DNA of 64,000 nt from an uncultured Aquimarina sp. (GTDB lineage Bacteria > Bacteroidota > Bacteroidia > Flavobacteriales > Flavobacteriaceae): assembly GCA_947496555.1 (NCBI GenBank), contig CANMDH010000009.1:1-64000 (forward strand). Direction: 5' to 3'. Both the position numbers and the translations under genes were made by a program. Numbering within the stretch: position 1 is the stretch's first letter; the number at the start of each line of letters is the position of its first letter. Below are positions 41,974 through 51,407 of this stretch, one piece after another. The notes below the pieces were generated by a model. That model was not told the DNA's origin, ran no database searches, and saw only the letters and a list, made by a program, of their open reading frames with translations.

Positions 41974-42984
41974 ATGATATTAGTCACAGGAGCAACAGGT
42001 TTAGTAGGTACTCATTTATTGGTTAAGCTAGTACAGGAAAAACGACAGATACGGGCGCTTTATAGATCAGAAGCCAAGAAAGAACATACCAGAGAAGTGT
42101 TTTCTTATTATTTTGAAGAACAAGAAGTAACATTATTTGATATTATTGAATGGGTTAAAGCAGATATAACTGATATCCCATCGTTAACTGATGCTTTTAA
42201 GGACGTTACCCAGGTATATCATTGTGCGGCATGGATTACTTTTAACCCAAAACACTATAAAAAACTGCGTAAGGTTAATATCGAAGGAACCGCTAATATT
42301 GTAAATCTTTGTATAATACATAATGTGAAAAAATTATGTTATGTGAGTTCGATAGCTACGCTGGAAGAAGATCCTGCATTGTCTTTTATCGATGAAACTG
42401 CAGAATGGAATCCTGAAACTCAAAAGTCTATATATGCGATCACAAAGTACGGTGCCGAAATGGAAGTATGGCGTGGAGCTCAAGAAAGCCTTGATGTTGT
42501 TATTGTTAATCCCGGAATCATAATTGGACCAGGCTTTTTTAAAGGCGGAAGTGGATACCTATTTAAAAGAATATATGCCGGTATGAAGTATTATACTACC
42601 GGTGCAACTGGGTACGCAGCTGTAAACGATGTTATCAATATCATGTACCAACTTATGAATGGTAATTATACTAATCAAAGATATATTGTAGTAGCCGAAA
42701 ACTTAAGTTATAAGGAAGCTTTTAGCATGATCGCTACTGCATTAAATAAATCAATTCCAACCAAAAAAGCTACTCGGTTTTTGTTACACCTTGCGTATTA
42801 TCTTCAACGAGTAAGTCATTTCTTTTTCAGAACGAAGCGGTCCATTTTTAAATCTTCAATACGAAGTGCTTTATCGAACTCTTTCTACAAAAACGACAAA
42901 GTAAAAGAAGAACTTAACTACACGTTCGTACCTGTTGAAAAGGCAATTAAAGAAACAGCTATTCTTTTCCTGAAGAACCTTTAA
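41974..42984 (+). CDS. NAD-dependent epimerase/dehydratase (extended SDR)
   Basis: 336 residues. Rossmann motif TGATGLVGTH (about 5-14), the NIEGTAN and YVSS segments, and the catalytic Y-x-x-x-K in YAITKYGAEMEV (about 154-165) make an extended short-chain dehydrogenase. Related flavobacterial proteins are annotated as dihydroflavonol-reductase-like or sugar epimerases; the substrate cannot be told. It overlaps the convergent DUF4296 gene by 26 bp. Confidence 0.85.
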   Translation: MILVTGATGLVGTHLLVKLVQEKRQIRALYRSEAKKEHTREVFSYYFEEQEVTLFDIIEWVKADITDIPSLTDAFKDVTQVYHCAAWITFNPKHYKKLRKVNIEGTANIVNLCIIHNVKKLCYVSSIATLEEDPALSFIDETAEWNPETQKSIYAITKYGAEMEVWRGAQESLDVVIVNPGIIIGPGFFKGGSGYLFKRIYAGMKYYTTGATGYAAVNDVINIMYQLMNGNYTNQRYIVVAENLSYKEAFSMIATALNKSIPTKKATRFLLHLAYYLQRVSHFFFRTKRSIFKSSIRSALSNSFYKNDKVKEELNYTFVPVEKAIKETAILFLKNL

Positions 42985-43462
42985 GTCGCTTGGTCTTTGC
43001 TTTTTCTATCTCTTCTTCGATTTGTTTCTCTTCCTTGGTAAGTGCTTTTTCTTTTGTGTTTAATGTGTCTTTCGATTTTTTGATCGAGTCCCGAACCTTT
43101 TTGATCGAATCTTCCTCTTTTTTAAGTTTCTCAAATTTACTTTTTGATGCTTCCAAATTGGTTTTTACACGAGTGAAAATCTCTGCGTATTTTTCTAATT
43201 GACCAGCGTACCAAATATTATTTTGAGCAAACACAGCACTATCTATTTTATGCTTTTCAAGAATATATGCCTCCGGATTGATCTTTTCTATCTCCAACAC
43301 CTTTCTATAGGTAGTTTTTGCTGCTTTTATAAACGCAATATCTGTAAGGATCTCTACCATTTTATCCTCCTCGATAAACACTTCTGGTTTTGAAGGCTTA
43401 TCCAAACTCTGACAAGAAAGGACAACCAAAACAATTATGAAATAGATATATTTTTTAATCAT
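42959..43462 (-). CDS. DUF4296 lipoprotein
   Basis: 167 residues. Signal with lipobox (IIVLVVLSC, Cys17), a DUF4296 domain (about 30-110: MVEILTDIAFIKAAKTTYRKV, DSAVFAQNNIWYAGQLEKYAEIF) and a highly charged Lys/Glu coiled coil at the C terminus. Function unknown. It is found in this order with dihydroorotase and a dolichol-phosphate-mannose-type glycosyltransferase in many flavobacteria. Its ATG overlaps the end of the dihydroorotase gene by 4 bp. Confidence 0.85.
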   Translation of the reverse strand: MIKKYIYFIIVLVVLSCQSLDKPSKPEVFIEEDKMVEILTDIAFIKAAKTTYRKVLEIEKINPEAYILEKHKIDSAVFAQNNIWYAGQLEKYAEIFTRVKTNLEASKSKFEKLKKEEDSIKKVRDSIKKSKDTLNTKEKALTKEEKQIEEEIEKAKTKRLKGSSGKE

Positions 43463-44799
43463 CTGTTAAAAGTTAATCGTTGCGCATTTTTAACATCATA
43501 GAATTTAAAGTTTTTATAAACCAAACTTCCATTAATAAATGTATGCGTAATTCTTGATTTAAAGGTAGTACCTTCAAAAGGAGACCAACCACATTTGTAG
43601 GCAATATTATCCTTGTTCACGGTCCAAGGTGCATTTAAATCTATCAAGACAGCATCGGCATGATATCCTTCTTTGATAAATCCTCTTTTTTCTACCTGAA
43701 ATAAGATTGCGGGATTATGACACATTTTCTGCACAATCTTTTCTAAACTAATCTTATCCTGATGATAAAATTCTAGCATGGCCGGTAGTGCATGTTGTAC
43801 CAATGGTCCTCCTGAAGGCGCCTTGGTATATACATTTTCTTTTTCTTCGATGGTGTGTGGAGCGTGATCGGTAGCGATTACATCTAATCGATCATCTAAT
43901 AGCGCTTCAAACAAAGCTGATCTATCCTGTGCAGTTTTTACCGCCGGATTCCATTTAATCAAAGTCCCTTTTTCTTTATAATCAGCATCAGAAAACCATA
44001 AGTGGTGAATACAAACTTCGGCCGTTATTTTTTTGTCCTTCAAAGGAATATCATTAGTAAACAATGCTAGCTCTTTTGCTGTAGAAAGATGAAAAACATG
44101 AAGTCTTGCTCCCGTTTTTTTGGCTAGGGCCACAGCATTTGAAGAAGAAATATAACATGCCTCTTCACTTCGAATGATAGGATGCATTTCTATAGGAATG
44201 TCATCCCCGTACTCTTCTTTATATTTTGCTGTATTGTCCTTTATGGTTTGTTCATCCTCGCAATGAACCGAGATCACCAAATCTGTCGAAGAAAATATAT
44301 TTTCTAATACTCTAGGATCATCCACAAGCATATTTCCCGTTGAAGAACCTAAAAATAATTTAAGTCCTGCTACTTTTTTAGGATCTACCTTTAAGATTTC
44401 TTCAAGATTATCATTGGTGCCACCAAACATAAAAGAGTAATTAGCATAACTTGTTTTTGAGGCAATCTCAAATTTCTCTTCAAGTTTTTCAATAGTGGTT
44501 GTTTGCGGGACTGTATTTGGCATTTCAATAAAAGAAGTGATTCCTCCGGCTACCGCTGCTCGGGATTCAGTTTCAATAGTTGCTTTATGTGTTAAACCAG
44601 GTTCTCTAAAATGCACCTGATCATCTATTACCCCAGGCAGTAGATACTTACCCTCGGCATCAAAAACCTCTACATCAGAGGATTTTGCACTTATCTGCGG
44701 CGCTATTTCTTTAAAAACACCATTTTCGATATATACATCTCCGTTAAAAATCGTTCCTTCATTAACAATATTTGAATTTTTTATAAGCACCTTGTTCAT
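43459..44799 (-). CDS. pyrC: Dihydroorotase (amidohydrolase family), with an altered first metal motif
   Basis: 446 residues from ATG 44799 (MNKVLIKNSN); ATG 44805 is also possible and overlaps the previous stop. Class I dihydroorotase-like TIM barrel with NTVPQTTT, the Lys-bearing AGLKLFLGSSTG, SVHCED, HVFHLSTA and ATDHAPHT. The first metal motif, normally D-x-H-x-H-x-R, reads D-D-Q-V-H-F-R, so the first His ligand is Gln. It would close the carbamoyl-aspartate ring in pyrimidine synthesis; whether the change alters catalysis is open. Confidence 0.85.
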   Translation of the reverse strand: MNKVLIKNSNIVNEGTIFNGDVYIENGVFKEIAPQISAKSSDVEVFDAEGKYLLPGVIDDQVHFREPGLTHKATIETESRAAVAGGITSFIEMPNTVPQTTTIEKLEEKFEIASKTSYANYSFMFGGTNDNLEEILKVDPKKVAGLKLFLGSSTGNMLVDDPRVLENIFSSTDLVISVHCEDEQTIKDNTAKYKEEYGDDIPIEMHPIIRSEEACYISSSNAVALAKKTGARLHVFHLSTAKELALFTNDIPLKDKKITAEVCIHHLWFSDADYKEKGTLIKWNPAVKTAQDRSALFEALLDDRLDVIATDHAPHTIEEKENVYTKAPSGGPLVQHALPAMLEFYHQDKISLEKIVQKMCHNPAILFQVEKRGFIKEGYHADAVLIDLNAPWTVNKDNIAYKCGWSPFEGTTFKSRITHTFINGSLVYKNFKFYDVKNAQRLTFNR

Positions 44800-44801
44800 A
44801 A

Positions 44802-45533
44802 TCATATTTCGTAACGCTTAAATAAGCTTTTAAATTTCATTTTTATAACCCCAAAAACAGCTTCAGAAATAATTCCTTTACTCATTTTTGAAATACCTTT
44901 GGTCCTATCAGTAAAAACCACTGGAATTTCTTTTATTTTAAATTTCAGCAAATATGCTTTAAATTTCATTTCAATCTGAAAAGCATATCCCACAAATCTA
45001 ATCTTATCCAGGTTTATTTTTTCAAGAACCTCTCTTTTATAACAGATAAATCCGGCAGTTGTGTCATGAATATCCATTCCTGTAATAAATCGCACATATT
45101 TTGAGGCTAACCAAGATAACAAAACTCGGCCCATTGGCCAGTTTACCACATTTACCCCAGTAACGTATCTAGAACCTATAGCGACTTGCGAAGTCCCCTT
45201 TGCGCAAGCGTTGTACAATCTTATTAAATCATTGGGATTATGCGAAAAGTCTGCATCCATCTCAAAAATATAATTATAAGAGCGTTCAAGCGCCCACTTA
45301 AAACCTGCAATATAGGCGGTCCCTAGACCTAATTTACCTTCTCGCTCCAGTAAAAAAAGGTTTTCAGGATATTCTGTTTGTAATTCTTTAACCTTTGCAC
45401 CAGTACCATCGGGAGAATTGTCATCGACGATAAGTATATGAAAATCCCGTTGAAGCGAAAACACATTTCTAATGATACGCTCTACATTTTCAATTTCATT
45501 ATAGGTTGGAATAATGACTAAGGCTTCTGCCAT
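44802..45533 (-). CDS. Polyprenol-phosphate mannosyltransferase-like glycosyltransferase (GT2, DPM1 type)
   Basis: 243 residues, family GT2: IPTYNEIENVERIIRNV at the start, VDDNSPDGTG, the DxD-type EMDADFSHNP (about 93-102) and RYVTGVNVVNWPMGR. No membrane segments, as in soluble DPM1 proteins. It probably moves a sugar from GDP/UDP-sugar to polyprenyl phosphate. It overlaps the next gene (dihydroorotase). Confidence 0.9.
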   Translation of the reverse strand: MAEALVIIPTYNEIENVERIIRNVFSLQRDFHILIVDDNSPDGTGAKVKELQTEYPENLFLLEREGKLGLGTAYIAGFKWALERSYNYIFEMDADFSHNPNDLIRLYNACAKGTSQVAIGSRYVTGVNVVNWPMGRVLLSWLASKYVRFITGMDIHDTTAGFICYKREVLEKINLDKIRFVGYAFQIEMKFKAYLLKFKIKEIPVVFTDRTKGISKMSKGIISEAVFGVIKMKFKSLFKRYEI

Positions 45534-45628
45534 CGATGCTATTTTTCAAGCAAATATAACTAAATAATCATATCGATTTTTTTGTTTTTATCAGTTAATT
45601 GATCGTAATTTTATCTCCAGGACTAGGT

Positions 45629-46282
45629 ATGGAATTTATAACAAGAGAAATAGCATCTACTAACTGGCTTACTATCTTATTTTTAGTTTGCATAGGATTA
45701 CTGGTAACAGCCAAAGGATTAAATGCCCTTAGGTTTTCAGATTTTATAATGCTTTTTAGCAATAATAAATATATAATATCCTATCAAAAGCCCAACAAGC
45801 TTTCTTCTCCGTTTAATGCGGTGCTATTGGTTTTACAGATTGCTTCTGTATCGTTGTTTTTGTTTTTATGTTTTGATGTTTTTGAAATATCGGTAGCCTC
45901 ATCAGAGATTATGCTTTTTTTTAAAATCGCCATTATATACACGGTTATCGTACTATTTAAATTATTAGTTGAAAAAATTATTGGCACCATTTTTTCTATT
46001 GACAATATCATTGACGAGTATTTATTCTACAAGGTTTCCTATCGCAATTTTATGGGAGTCCTATTATTACCCATCAATATTGTATTTGTATATGCATTTC
46101 AACCTACTAAAATTATATGCATTATATTGTTTGTCTTACTAGTTGTTTTAAACCTCATAGTACTCATTTCGTTTTACAGGAAAAATGAAAATATCATTTT
46201 AAACCACTTATTTTATTTTATTTTGTATCTTTGCGCACTTGAAATCGCACCCTATTTTATACTATATAAGCTTATTAAGTGA
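45629..46282 (+). CDS. DUF4271 integral membrane protein
   Basis: 217 residues from ATG 45629 (MEFITREIASTNWLTILFL), the conserved DUF4271 start; TTG 45599 upstream is rejected. Five to six membrane helices. Function unknown, but the gene stands before hemD in many Flavobacteriaceae. The hemD frame overlaps its end. Confidence 0.82.
   Translation: MEFITREIASTNWLTILFLVCIGLLVTAKGLNALRFSDFIMLFSNNKYIISYQKPNKLSSPFNAVLLVLQIASVSLFLFLCFDVFEISVASSEIMLFFKIAIIYTVIVLFKLLVEKIIGTIFSIDNIIDEYLFYKVSYRNFMGVLLLPINIVFVYAFQPTKIICIILFVLLVVLNLIVLISFYRKNENIILNHLFYFILYLCALEIAPYFILYKLIK
46226..46233 (+). promoter_or_regulatory. -7 promoter element TATCTTTG for hemD
   Basis: A perfect TAnnTTTG match, followed by C, inside the 3' end of the DUF4271 gene and about 80 nt before the hemD ATG at 46312. 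hemD can thus be read separately. Confidence 0.45.
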
Positions 46283-46311
46283 TGAGTAGGACCGTTACAA
46301 ACAGAATACAT

Positions 46312-47058
46312 ATGAAAGTGAAAACAATTTTGGTCTCGCAACCAGAGCCTAAAGTGGAAAATTCACCTTATTTTGATTTAGAAGAAAAGGAAAAAGTAAA
46401 AATTGACTTTATCCCTTTTATTCATGTAGAAGGAGTTGATGCAAAGGAAGTAAGGTTACAAAAAGTGGATTTATCACAATACACTGCCATTGTTCTTACA
46501 AGCCGAAATTCTGTTGATCATTTCTTCAGAATTTCCGAAGAAATGCGTTATAAAGTTCCGGATACCCTGAAATACTTCTGTCAAAGTGAGGCCGTAGCAT
46601 ATTACTTACAGAAATATGTAGTATATCGAAAAAGGAAGATCTACGTAGGTAAACGTACTTTTCAGGAACTTGCACCTTTGATCAAGAAGTATAAAAACGA
46701 AAAGTTTTTATTACCTTCTTCAGATAAGTTAAAATCTCTTATTCCAGATACTTTAAATAATCTAAATGTAGAATGGAAGCAAGGAGTGTTTTACAGAACG
46801 GTAGTAAGCGATCTATCGGGTCTTAGAGATGTTTTTTATGACGTATTGGTATTCTTCAGCCCTTCTGGAATACAATCATTATTTGAAAACTTCCCGGATT
46901 TTAAACAAAACGAAACTAGAATTGCTGTTTTTGGTAATTCTACAGTAAAAGCAGCAGAAGAACATGGGTTGATTGTTAATATTCAGGCTCCTACACCTGA
47001 AACACCATCAATGACCATGGCACTTCAAAAATATATCAAAGAAGTAAACAAGAAATAA
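46312..47058 (+). CDS. hemD: Uroporphyrinogen-III synthase
   Basis: 248 residues from ATG 46312 (MKVKTILVSQPEPKVENSPYF), the usual flavobacterial start; the frame is open to ATG 46279. HemD fold with two alpha/beta halves: AIVLTSRNSVDHFFR (about 61-75) and VLVFFSPSGIQSLFENFP (about 180-197). It closes and flips ring D of hydroxymethylbilane on the way to haem. HemD sequences vary greatly, so the call rests on these motifs and on the DUF4271 neighbour. Confidence 0.85.
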   Translation: MKVKTILVSQPEPKVENSPYFDLEEKEKVKIDFIPFIHVEGVDAKEVRLQKVDLSQYTAIVLTSRNSVDHFFRISEEMRYKVPDTLKYFCQSEAVAYYLQKYVVYRKRKIYVGKRTFQELAPLIKKYKNEKFLLPSSDKLKSLIPDTLNNLNVEWKQGVFYRTVVSDLSGLRDVFYDVLVFFSPSGIQSLFENFPDFKQNETRIAVFGNSTVKAAEEHGLIVNIQAPTPETPSMTMALQKYIKEVNKK

Positions 47059-47094
47059 TATTTCCTTACTTGATTAAGAAAATAATCGAAAAAT

Positions 47095-47132
47095 AAAAAA
47101 GGTCTGAAATTAAATTTTCAGACCTTTTTGTT
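47095..47132. terminator. Bidirectional terminator between hemD and pckA
   Basis: GGTCTGAAA (47101-47109) pairs with TTTCAGACC (47116-47124). An A-run stands before the stem and a T-run after it, so it works for both convergent genes. Confidence 0.85.
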
Positions 47133-47147
47133 TTATTAAGATATACT

Positions 47148-48761
47148 TTAAAAAGCATAACGTTGAGGACCTCCTCGTCGTATCTCTTCATTTGCATAAG
47201 ATTCGAACTTTTTAAAATTCTCTCTAAAAGCATTTGTAAGCTTGAAAGCAGTCTTGTAGTATGCCTCATCATCGTTCCACGTAGCTCTTGGACTTAAAAC
47301 ACTATCTGGAATTCCTGGACATGTTCTAGGTTGCGCTACACCAAATACTGAATGAATGTGATACTCATCATAAGAATACAATCCTAGGTCTCCATTTAAT
47401 ACTGCCTGAATCATTGCACGAGTGTATTTTAGTTTAATTCTGGATCCAACTCCATATGGACCACCGGTCCACCCCGTGTTTACTAACCAAACATTTACAC
47501 CTGTATCTTTCATTTTCTGAATTAACATTTCGGCATACTCAGCTGGGTGTAGCGGCATAAATGGCGCTCCAAAACATGCTGAAAATGAAGGTTGTGGTTC
47601 TACAACTCCAGCTTCGGTCCCCGCTACTTTTGCGGTATATCCTGATATAAAATGATACGCTGCCTGACTTGGCGTTAGTTTTGATATCGGAGGCATTACC
47701 CCAAAGGCATCAGCCGTAAGAAAGAATATGTTCTTGGGATTTTTACCAATCGAAGGTCTCTGGATATTTTCAATATGGTAAATTGGATAACTCACTCGTG
47801 TATTTTGAGTAATTGATGTATCTGCATAATCTACTTCACCATTTTTGATAATTACATTTTCAAGAATTGCACCTTCCTTGATAGCACCATATATTTCGGG
47901 TTCTTTTTCTGAAGAAAGATCAATTACTTTTGCATAACACCCTCCTTCAAAATTGAAGATTGTATTTTCTTTGGTCCAACCATGTTCGTCATCCCCAATT
48001 AACTTACGATTAGGATCCGTAGATAAGGTCGTTTTACCTGTACCAGAAAGTCCAAAGAATATTGCCGTATCACCTTCTTCTCCAATATTAGCAGAACAGT
48101 GCATCGGGAAACAATCGCGTTGTACAGGCAGAATAAAATTTAAAGCAGAAAAGATTCCTTTTTTGATCTCTCCGGTATATCCCGTACCCCCGATAAGCGC
48201 AACTTTTCTATCAAAATTTAAAATTGCAAAATTATGTTGTCTTGTGCCATCAACTTTTGGATCTGCCATAAAACCAGGTGCATTGATCACGGTCCATTCT
48301 GGATCAAAATCTTTCAATTCTTCTTCGGTTGGTCTTAAAAACATGTTGTAAGCAAACATATTAGACCAAGGGTACTCGTTGATAACTCGTATATTTAATC
48401 TGTACTTAGGATCTGCACATGCATAGCTGTCACGTACAAAAACTTCTTTTCCAGAAAGATAATCTGTTACTTTATCATACAATGCATCAAATGCTGCCGG
48501 CTCAAAGGGGATATTAATATCACCCCACCAAATCTTATCTTTGGTGATGTGATCTTTAACAATAAATCGATCCATGGGAGAACGACCAGTAAACTCACCA
48601 GTATTGATAGCGAGTGTTCCAGAATTTGTAATTTGTCCTTGGCCTTTTTGCAATGCTTCTTCCTGTAATTCTTTAGGAGATAACTGGTAGCGCATTGTAG
48701 CATCTTTAATACCGTAGTGCTTTAACGAAAACGTTTTCGTAGTTGGATACAGTGGTTCCAT
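47148..48761 (-). CDS. pckA: Phosphoenolpyruvate carboxykinase (ATP)
   Basis: 537 residues, normal for the ATP-using enzyme. The kinase P-loop GLSGTGKTTLS (about 243-253), IGDDEHGW metal site (about 261-268), RSPMDRFIV and the lid region GYTAKVAGTEAG match. It converts oxaloacetate and ATP to PEP, the first step of gluconeogenesis. With ppsA in the same window it gives a second route to PEP. It has a full promoter with -33 and -7 elements. Confidence 0.96.
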   Translation of the reverse strand: MEPLYPTTKTFSLKHYGIKDATMRYQLSPKELQEEALQKGQGQITNSGTLAINTGEFTGRSPMDRFIVKDHITKDKIWWGDINIPFEPAAFDALYDKVTDYLSGKEVFVRDSYACADPKYRLNIRVINEYPWSNMFAYNMFLRPTEEELKDFDPEWTVINAPGFMADPKVDGTRQHNFAILNFDRKVALIGGTGYTGEIKKGIFSALNFILPVQRDCFPMHCSANIGEEGDTAIFFGLSGTGKTTLSTDPNRKLIGDDEHGWTKENTIFNFEGGCYAKVIDLSSEKEPEIYGAIKEGAILENVIIKNGEVDYADTSITQNTRVSYPIYHIENIQRPSIGKNPKNIFFLTADAFGVMPPISKLTPSQAAYHFISGYTAKVAGTEAGVVEPQPSFSACFGAPFMPLHPAEYAEMLIQKMKDTGVNVWLVNTGWTGGPYGVGSRIKLKYTRAMIQAVLNGDLGLYSYDEYHIHSVFGVAQPRTCPGIPDSVLSPRATWNDDEAYYKTAFKLTNAFRENFKKFESYANEEIRRGGPQRYAF

Positions 48762-48790
48762 AAAAATATATCATGTTTGTTATGTACGTG

Positions 48791-48826
48791 CAAAATTATA
48801 AATAATAATTACACTATCCGTCAAAA
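48791..48826 (-). promoter_or_regulatory. pckA promoter (TTG, N23, TAATTTTG)
   Basis: Minus strand: TTTTG at 48826-48822 and TAATTTTG at 48798-48791, separated by 23 bp, match the Bacteroidota -33/-7 arrangement. The start would be near 48786, about 25 nt before the ATG. Confidence 0.55.
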
Positions 48827-48829
48827 TAT

Positions 48830-49228
48830 CTACTTAATCTTACCTATACCAATAATAAAGAGAATCCATCCAAAAATTAACAAAAAACCTCCCAAAGGTG
48901 TAATAAACCCAATACTTGACAAAGATATCCCCAAAGCTTCATCGATAGCCAAAAGGTATATTGACCCCGAAAAAAGGGTGATTCCCCCCATAAAGAAATA
49001 GAAAATTCGCTTCCTAAAAGTTTGATTTAAAATGGGCATATTTCCCAAAATAAGGCATCCGATTGCGTGGTACATTTGATAACGTACTCCGGTCTTAAAA
49101 GAGTCTACACTTTTGGCATCCACTATTTTTTCTAAACCATGTGCTCCAAAAGCACCCAAAAGTACCGCGAGTAATCCCAAAATCGCTCCCGTAATCAAAA
49201 TTGTTTTATTTACTTCAGTTTTGTTCAT
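48830..49228 (-). CDS. DUF423 family small membrane protein
   Basis: 132 residues with four membrane helices and the DUF423 features GALLGLLAVLLGAFGAHGLEK at the N terminus and YQMYHAIGCLI in the middle. Function unknown; such proteins are widespread. It lies upstream of pckA in the same direction but has the pckA promoter between. Confidence 0.88.
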   Translation of the reverse strand: MNKTEVNKTILITGAILGLLAVLLGAFGAHGLEKIVDAKSVDSFKTGVRYQMYHAIGCLILGNMPILNQTFRKRIFYFFMGGITLFSGSIYLLAIDEALGISLSSIGFITPLGGFLLIFGWILFIIGIGKIK

Positions 49229-49365
49229 ATTTGATTTTATATAAGACTACATTATATGTATTAGACACTTTTTTCCTCTAAATGAAATTAATACTATAAA
49301 ATCAAACCTTTATTTTTTATAGTATTTATTACATTCGTATCAAAGTTATCAAAATATCAGCAGGT

Positions 49366-50736
49366 ATGCGAAAGATTCTGGTTATTGGTGCAGGTAAATC
49401 TACTGCCGTTTTAATTAAATATTTTCAGGACAAATCTGTTTCTGAAAAACTTCATATAACCATTGGAGATATCTCTATCGAAAATGCTAAAAGACTTGCC
49501 AGTGATCATCCAAATACCGAAGCCAAATTACTAGATGTTTTTGATAAAAGCTCGAGAGAAAAAGCGATTCAAAATGCAGATATTGTGGTTTCTATGCTTC
49601 CGGCAAGATTTCATATTGAAGTCGCCAAAGATTGCTTGCAATTTGGCAAGAGCATGGTAACGGCCTCGTATGTAAGCCCCGAAATGCAACAACTTGATGA
49701 AAAGGTCCGTGAAAAAGGCCTAATCTTTATGAATGAAATTGGAGTAGATCCCGGTATCGATCATATGAGCGCCATGCAGGTAATCGATCGAATCAGAAAT
49801 CAAGGTGGTAAAATGATTCTTTTTGAGTCTTTTACAGGAGGATTAGTAGCTCCAGAAAGTGATACCAATCTTTGGAATTATAAATTTACCTGGAATCCCA
49901 GAAATGTAGTCATTGCAGGGCAGGGAGGAGCCGCAGAATTTCTTCAGGAGGGAACGTATAAATATATTCCGTATCACAAACTATTCAGAAGAACCGAATT
50001 CTTAGAAGTCGAAGGGTATGGAAGGTTTGAAGCCTATGCTAACCGAAACTCATTAAAATATCAAAGTATTTATGGATTGGATGATGTTCTAACCCTTTAT
50101 AGAGGTACTATTAGAAGAGTAGGATTCTCTAGAGCATGGAACACCTTTGTACAATTAGGAATGACAGCCGATGATTACACTGTGGCAAACTCTGAAGATA
50201 TGAGCTACCGCGATTTTATCAATTCTTTTTTGGCCTATTCTCCTACGGATTCTGTAGAACTGAAGCTACGTCATTATCTCAAGATTGATCAGGACGATAT
50301 CATGTGGGACAAACTTCTTGAGTTAGATCTATTTAATCCTGACAAGAAAGTAGGGATTCCCAACGCAACTCCCGCACAGATCCTTCAAAAGATCCTTATG
50401 GATAAATGGACCCTCGACCAAGAAGATAAAGATATGATTGTGATGTATCATAAGTTTGGATACGAACTTAATGGAGAACGCAAGCAAATTGATGCTACCA
50501 TGGTCAGTATTGGTAAAGATCGGGCCTATACCGCAATGGCACAAACTGTAGGTCTACCGCTTGCCATGGCAACATTACGAATCCTAAATAAACAAATTAC
50601 TTCAACAGGTGTTCAAATTCCTATTCGCGAAGAGGTATATGAACCCATTCTTAAGGAACTTGAAGAATATGGCATCGTATTCAATGAAAAAGAATGTGAG
50701 TATATGGGATACAATCCAGATGGTGCAAAAGGTTGA
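49366..50736 (+). CDS. Saccharopine dehydrogenase family protein
   Basis: 456 residues: Rossmann NAD(P) site (VIGAGKSTAVLIKYF, about 5-19), EIGVDPGIDHMSAMQVID (about 125-142) and a saccharopine dehydrogenase C-terminal domain (SFTGGLVAPESDTNLWNYKFTWNPRNVV). It matches the lysine-degrading, glutamate-forming type (LYS9-like), which would cleave saccharopine to glutamate and aminoadipate semialdehyde. It lies near an Lrp-type regulator and alanine dehydrogenase, so an amino-acid catabolic role is likely. Confidence 0.85.
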   Translation: MRKILVIGAGKSTAVLIKYFQDKSVSEKLHITIGDISIENAKRLASDHPNTEAKLLDVFDKSSREKAIQNADIVVSMLPARFHIEVAKDCLQFGKSMVTASYVSPEMQQLDEKVREKGLIFMNEIGVDPGIDHMSAMQVIDRIRNQGGKMILFESFTGGLVAPESDTNLWNYKFTWNPRNVVIAGQGGAAEFLQEGTYKYIPYHKLFRRTEFLEVEGYGRFEAYANRNSLKYQSIYGLDDVLTLYRGTIRRVGFSRAWNTFVQLGMTADDYTVANSEDMSYRDFINSFLAYSPTDSVELKLRHYLKIDQDDIMWDKLLELDLFNPDKKVGIPNATPAQILQKILMDKWTLDQEDKDMIVMYHKFGYELNGERKQIDATMVSIGKDRAYTAMAQTVGLPLAMATLRILNKQITSTGVQIPIREEVYEPILKELEEYGIVFNEKECEYMGYNPDGAKG

Positions 50737-50902
50737 AGAGCGATTAAGTTCTGAGTTCTAACGGATTATTTTTCTCGGCAATATGATAATATCGTACCTG
50801 GCTCATCTTTCGGTAAAGTTCACCTAGATCCTTTTAGAACAGTTTTAATTCAATAAACACTCTGTTTTCTATGGTTTTATTTCAATTATAAACCTTTAAT
50901 TG

Positions 50903-50910
50903 TATTTTTG
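50903..50910 (+). promoter_or_regulatory. -7 promoter element TATTTTTG before the Lrp-type gene
   Basis: A perfect TAnnTTTG match, 24 nt before ATG 50934. No convincing -33 TTG was found. Confidence 0.4.
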
Positions 50911-50933
50911 GTTACTAATCGAAATATGATCGA

Positions 50934-51407
50934 ATGAAAAAAGGCCAAAACAATGATTTAAAGATTGATGGCATTGACAAGGAGATACTACGTAATCTTA
51001 TGGAAGATGCTCGTAGACCTATCCTTCAGATTGCAAGAAAGGTTGGAATCTCTGGAGCAGCCATTCACCAGCGCCTTCGTAAGCTCGAGGCCTCAGGACT
51101 TATTGCAGGATCCAAATTTATCATAGATCCCAAGGTAATGGGATATAAGACCATGGCTTTTGTAGGCGTTTTTTTAGACAAGGCCGTAAGCAATCCAAAA
51201 GCTGTAAAACAATTAGAAGACATCCCCGAAGTGATCGAATGCCATTATACTACTGGTAACTGGTCTATTTTTATTAAAATTTTATGTAGGGACAATGAGC
51301 ATTTAATGAACGTACTAAACAAAGAAATTCAGGCCATAGAAGGCGTATCCAGAACAGAGACTTTTATATCCCTGGATCAGCAAATTGATCGACAGATCAA
51401 AATTTAA
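50934..51407 (+). CDS. Lrp/AsnC-family transcriptional regulator
   Basis: 157 residues: AsnC-type helix-turn-helix at the N terminus (IDKEILRNLMEDARRPILQIARKVGISGAAIHQRLRKLEASGLI, about 13-56) and a RAM ligand-binding domain (about 75-150). It senses an amino acid. Flanking genes for saccharopine dehydrogenase and alanine dehydrogenase are candidate targets. Its stop overlaps that of the convergent protease gene. Confidence 0.92.
   Translation: MKKGQNNDLKIDGIDKEILRNLMEDARRPILQIARKVGISGAAIHQRLRKLEASGLIAGSKFIIDPKVMGYKTMAFVGVFLDKAVSNPKAVKQLEDIPEVIECHYTTGNWSIFIKILCRDNEHLMNVLNKEIQAIEGVSRTETFISLDQQIDRQIKI

Noticed and set aside
47066-47272. 68-codon minus-strand frame over the end of pckA
   Set aside because: It lies in another frame over the pckA 3' end and the terminator, so it is a shadow.
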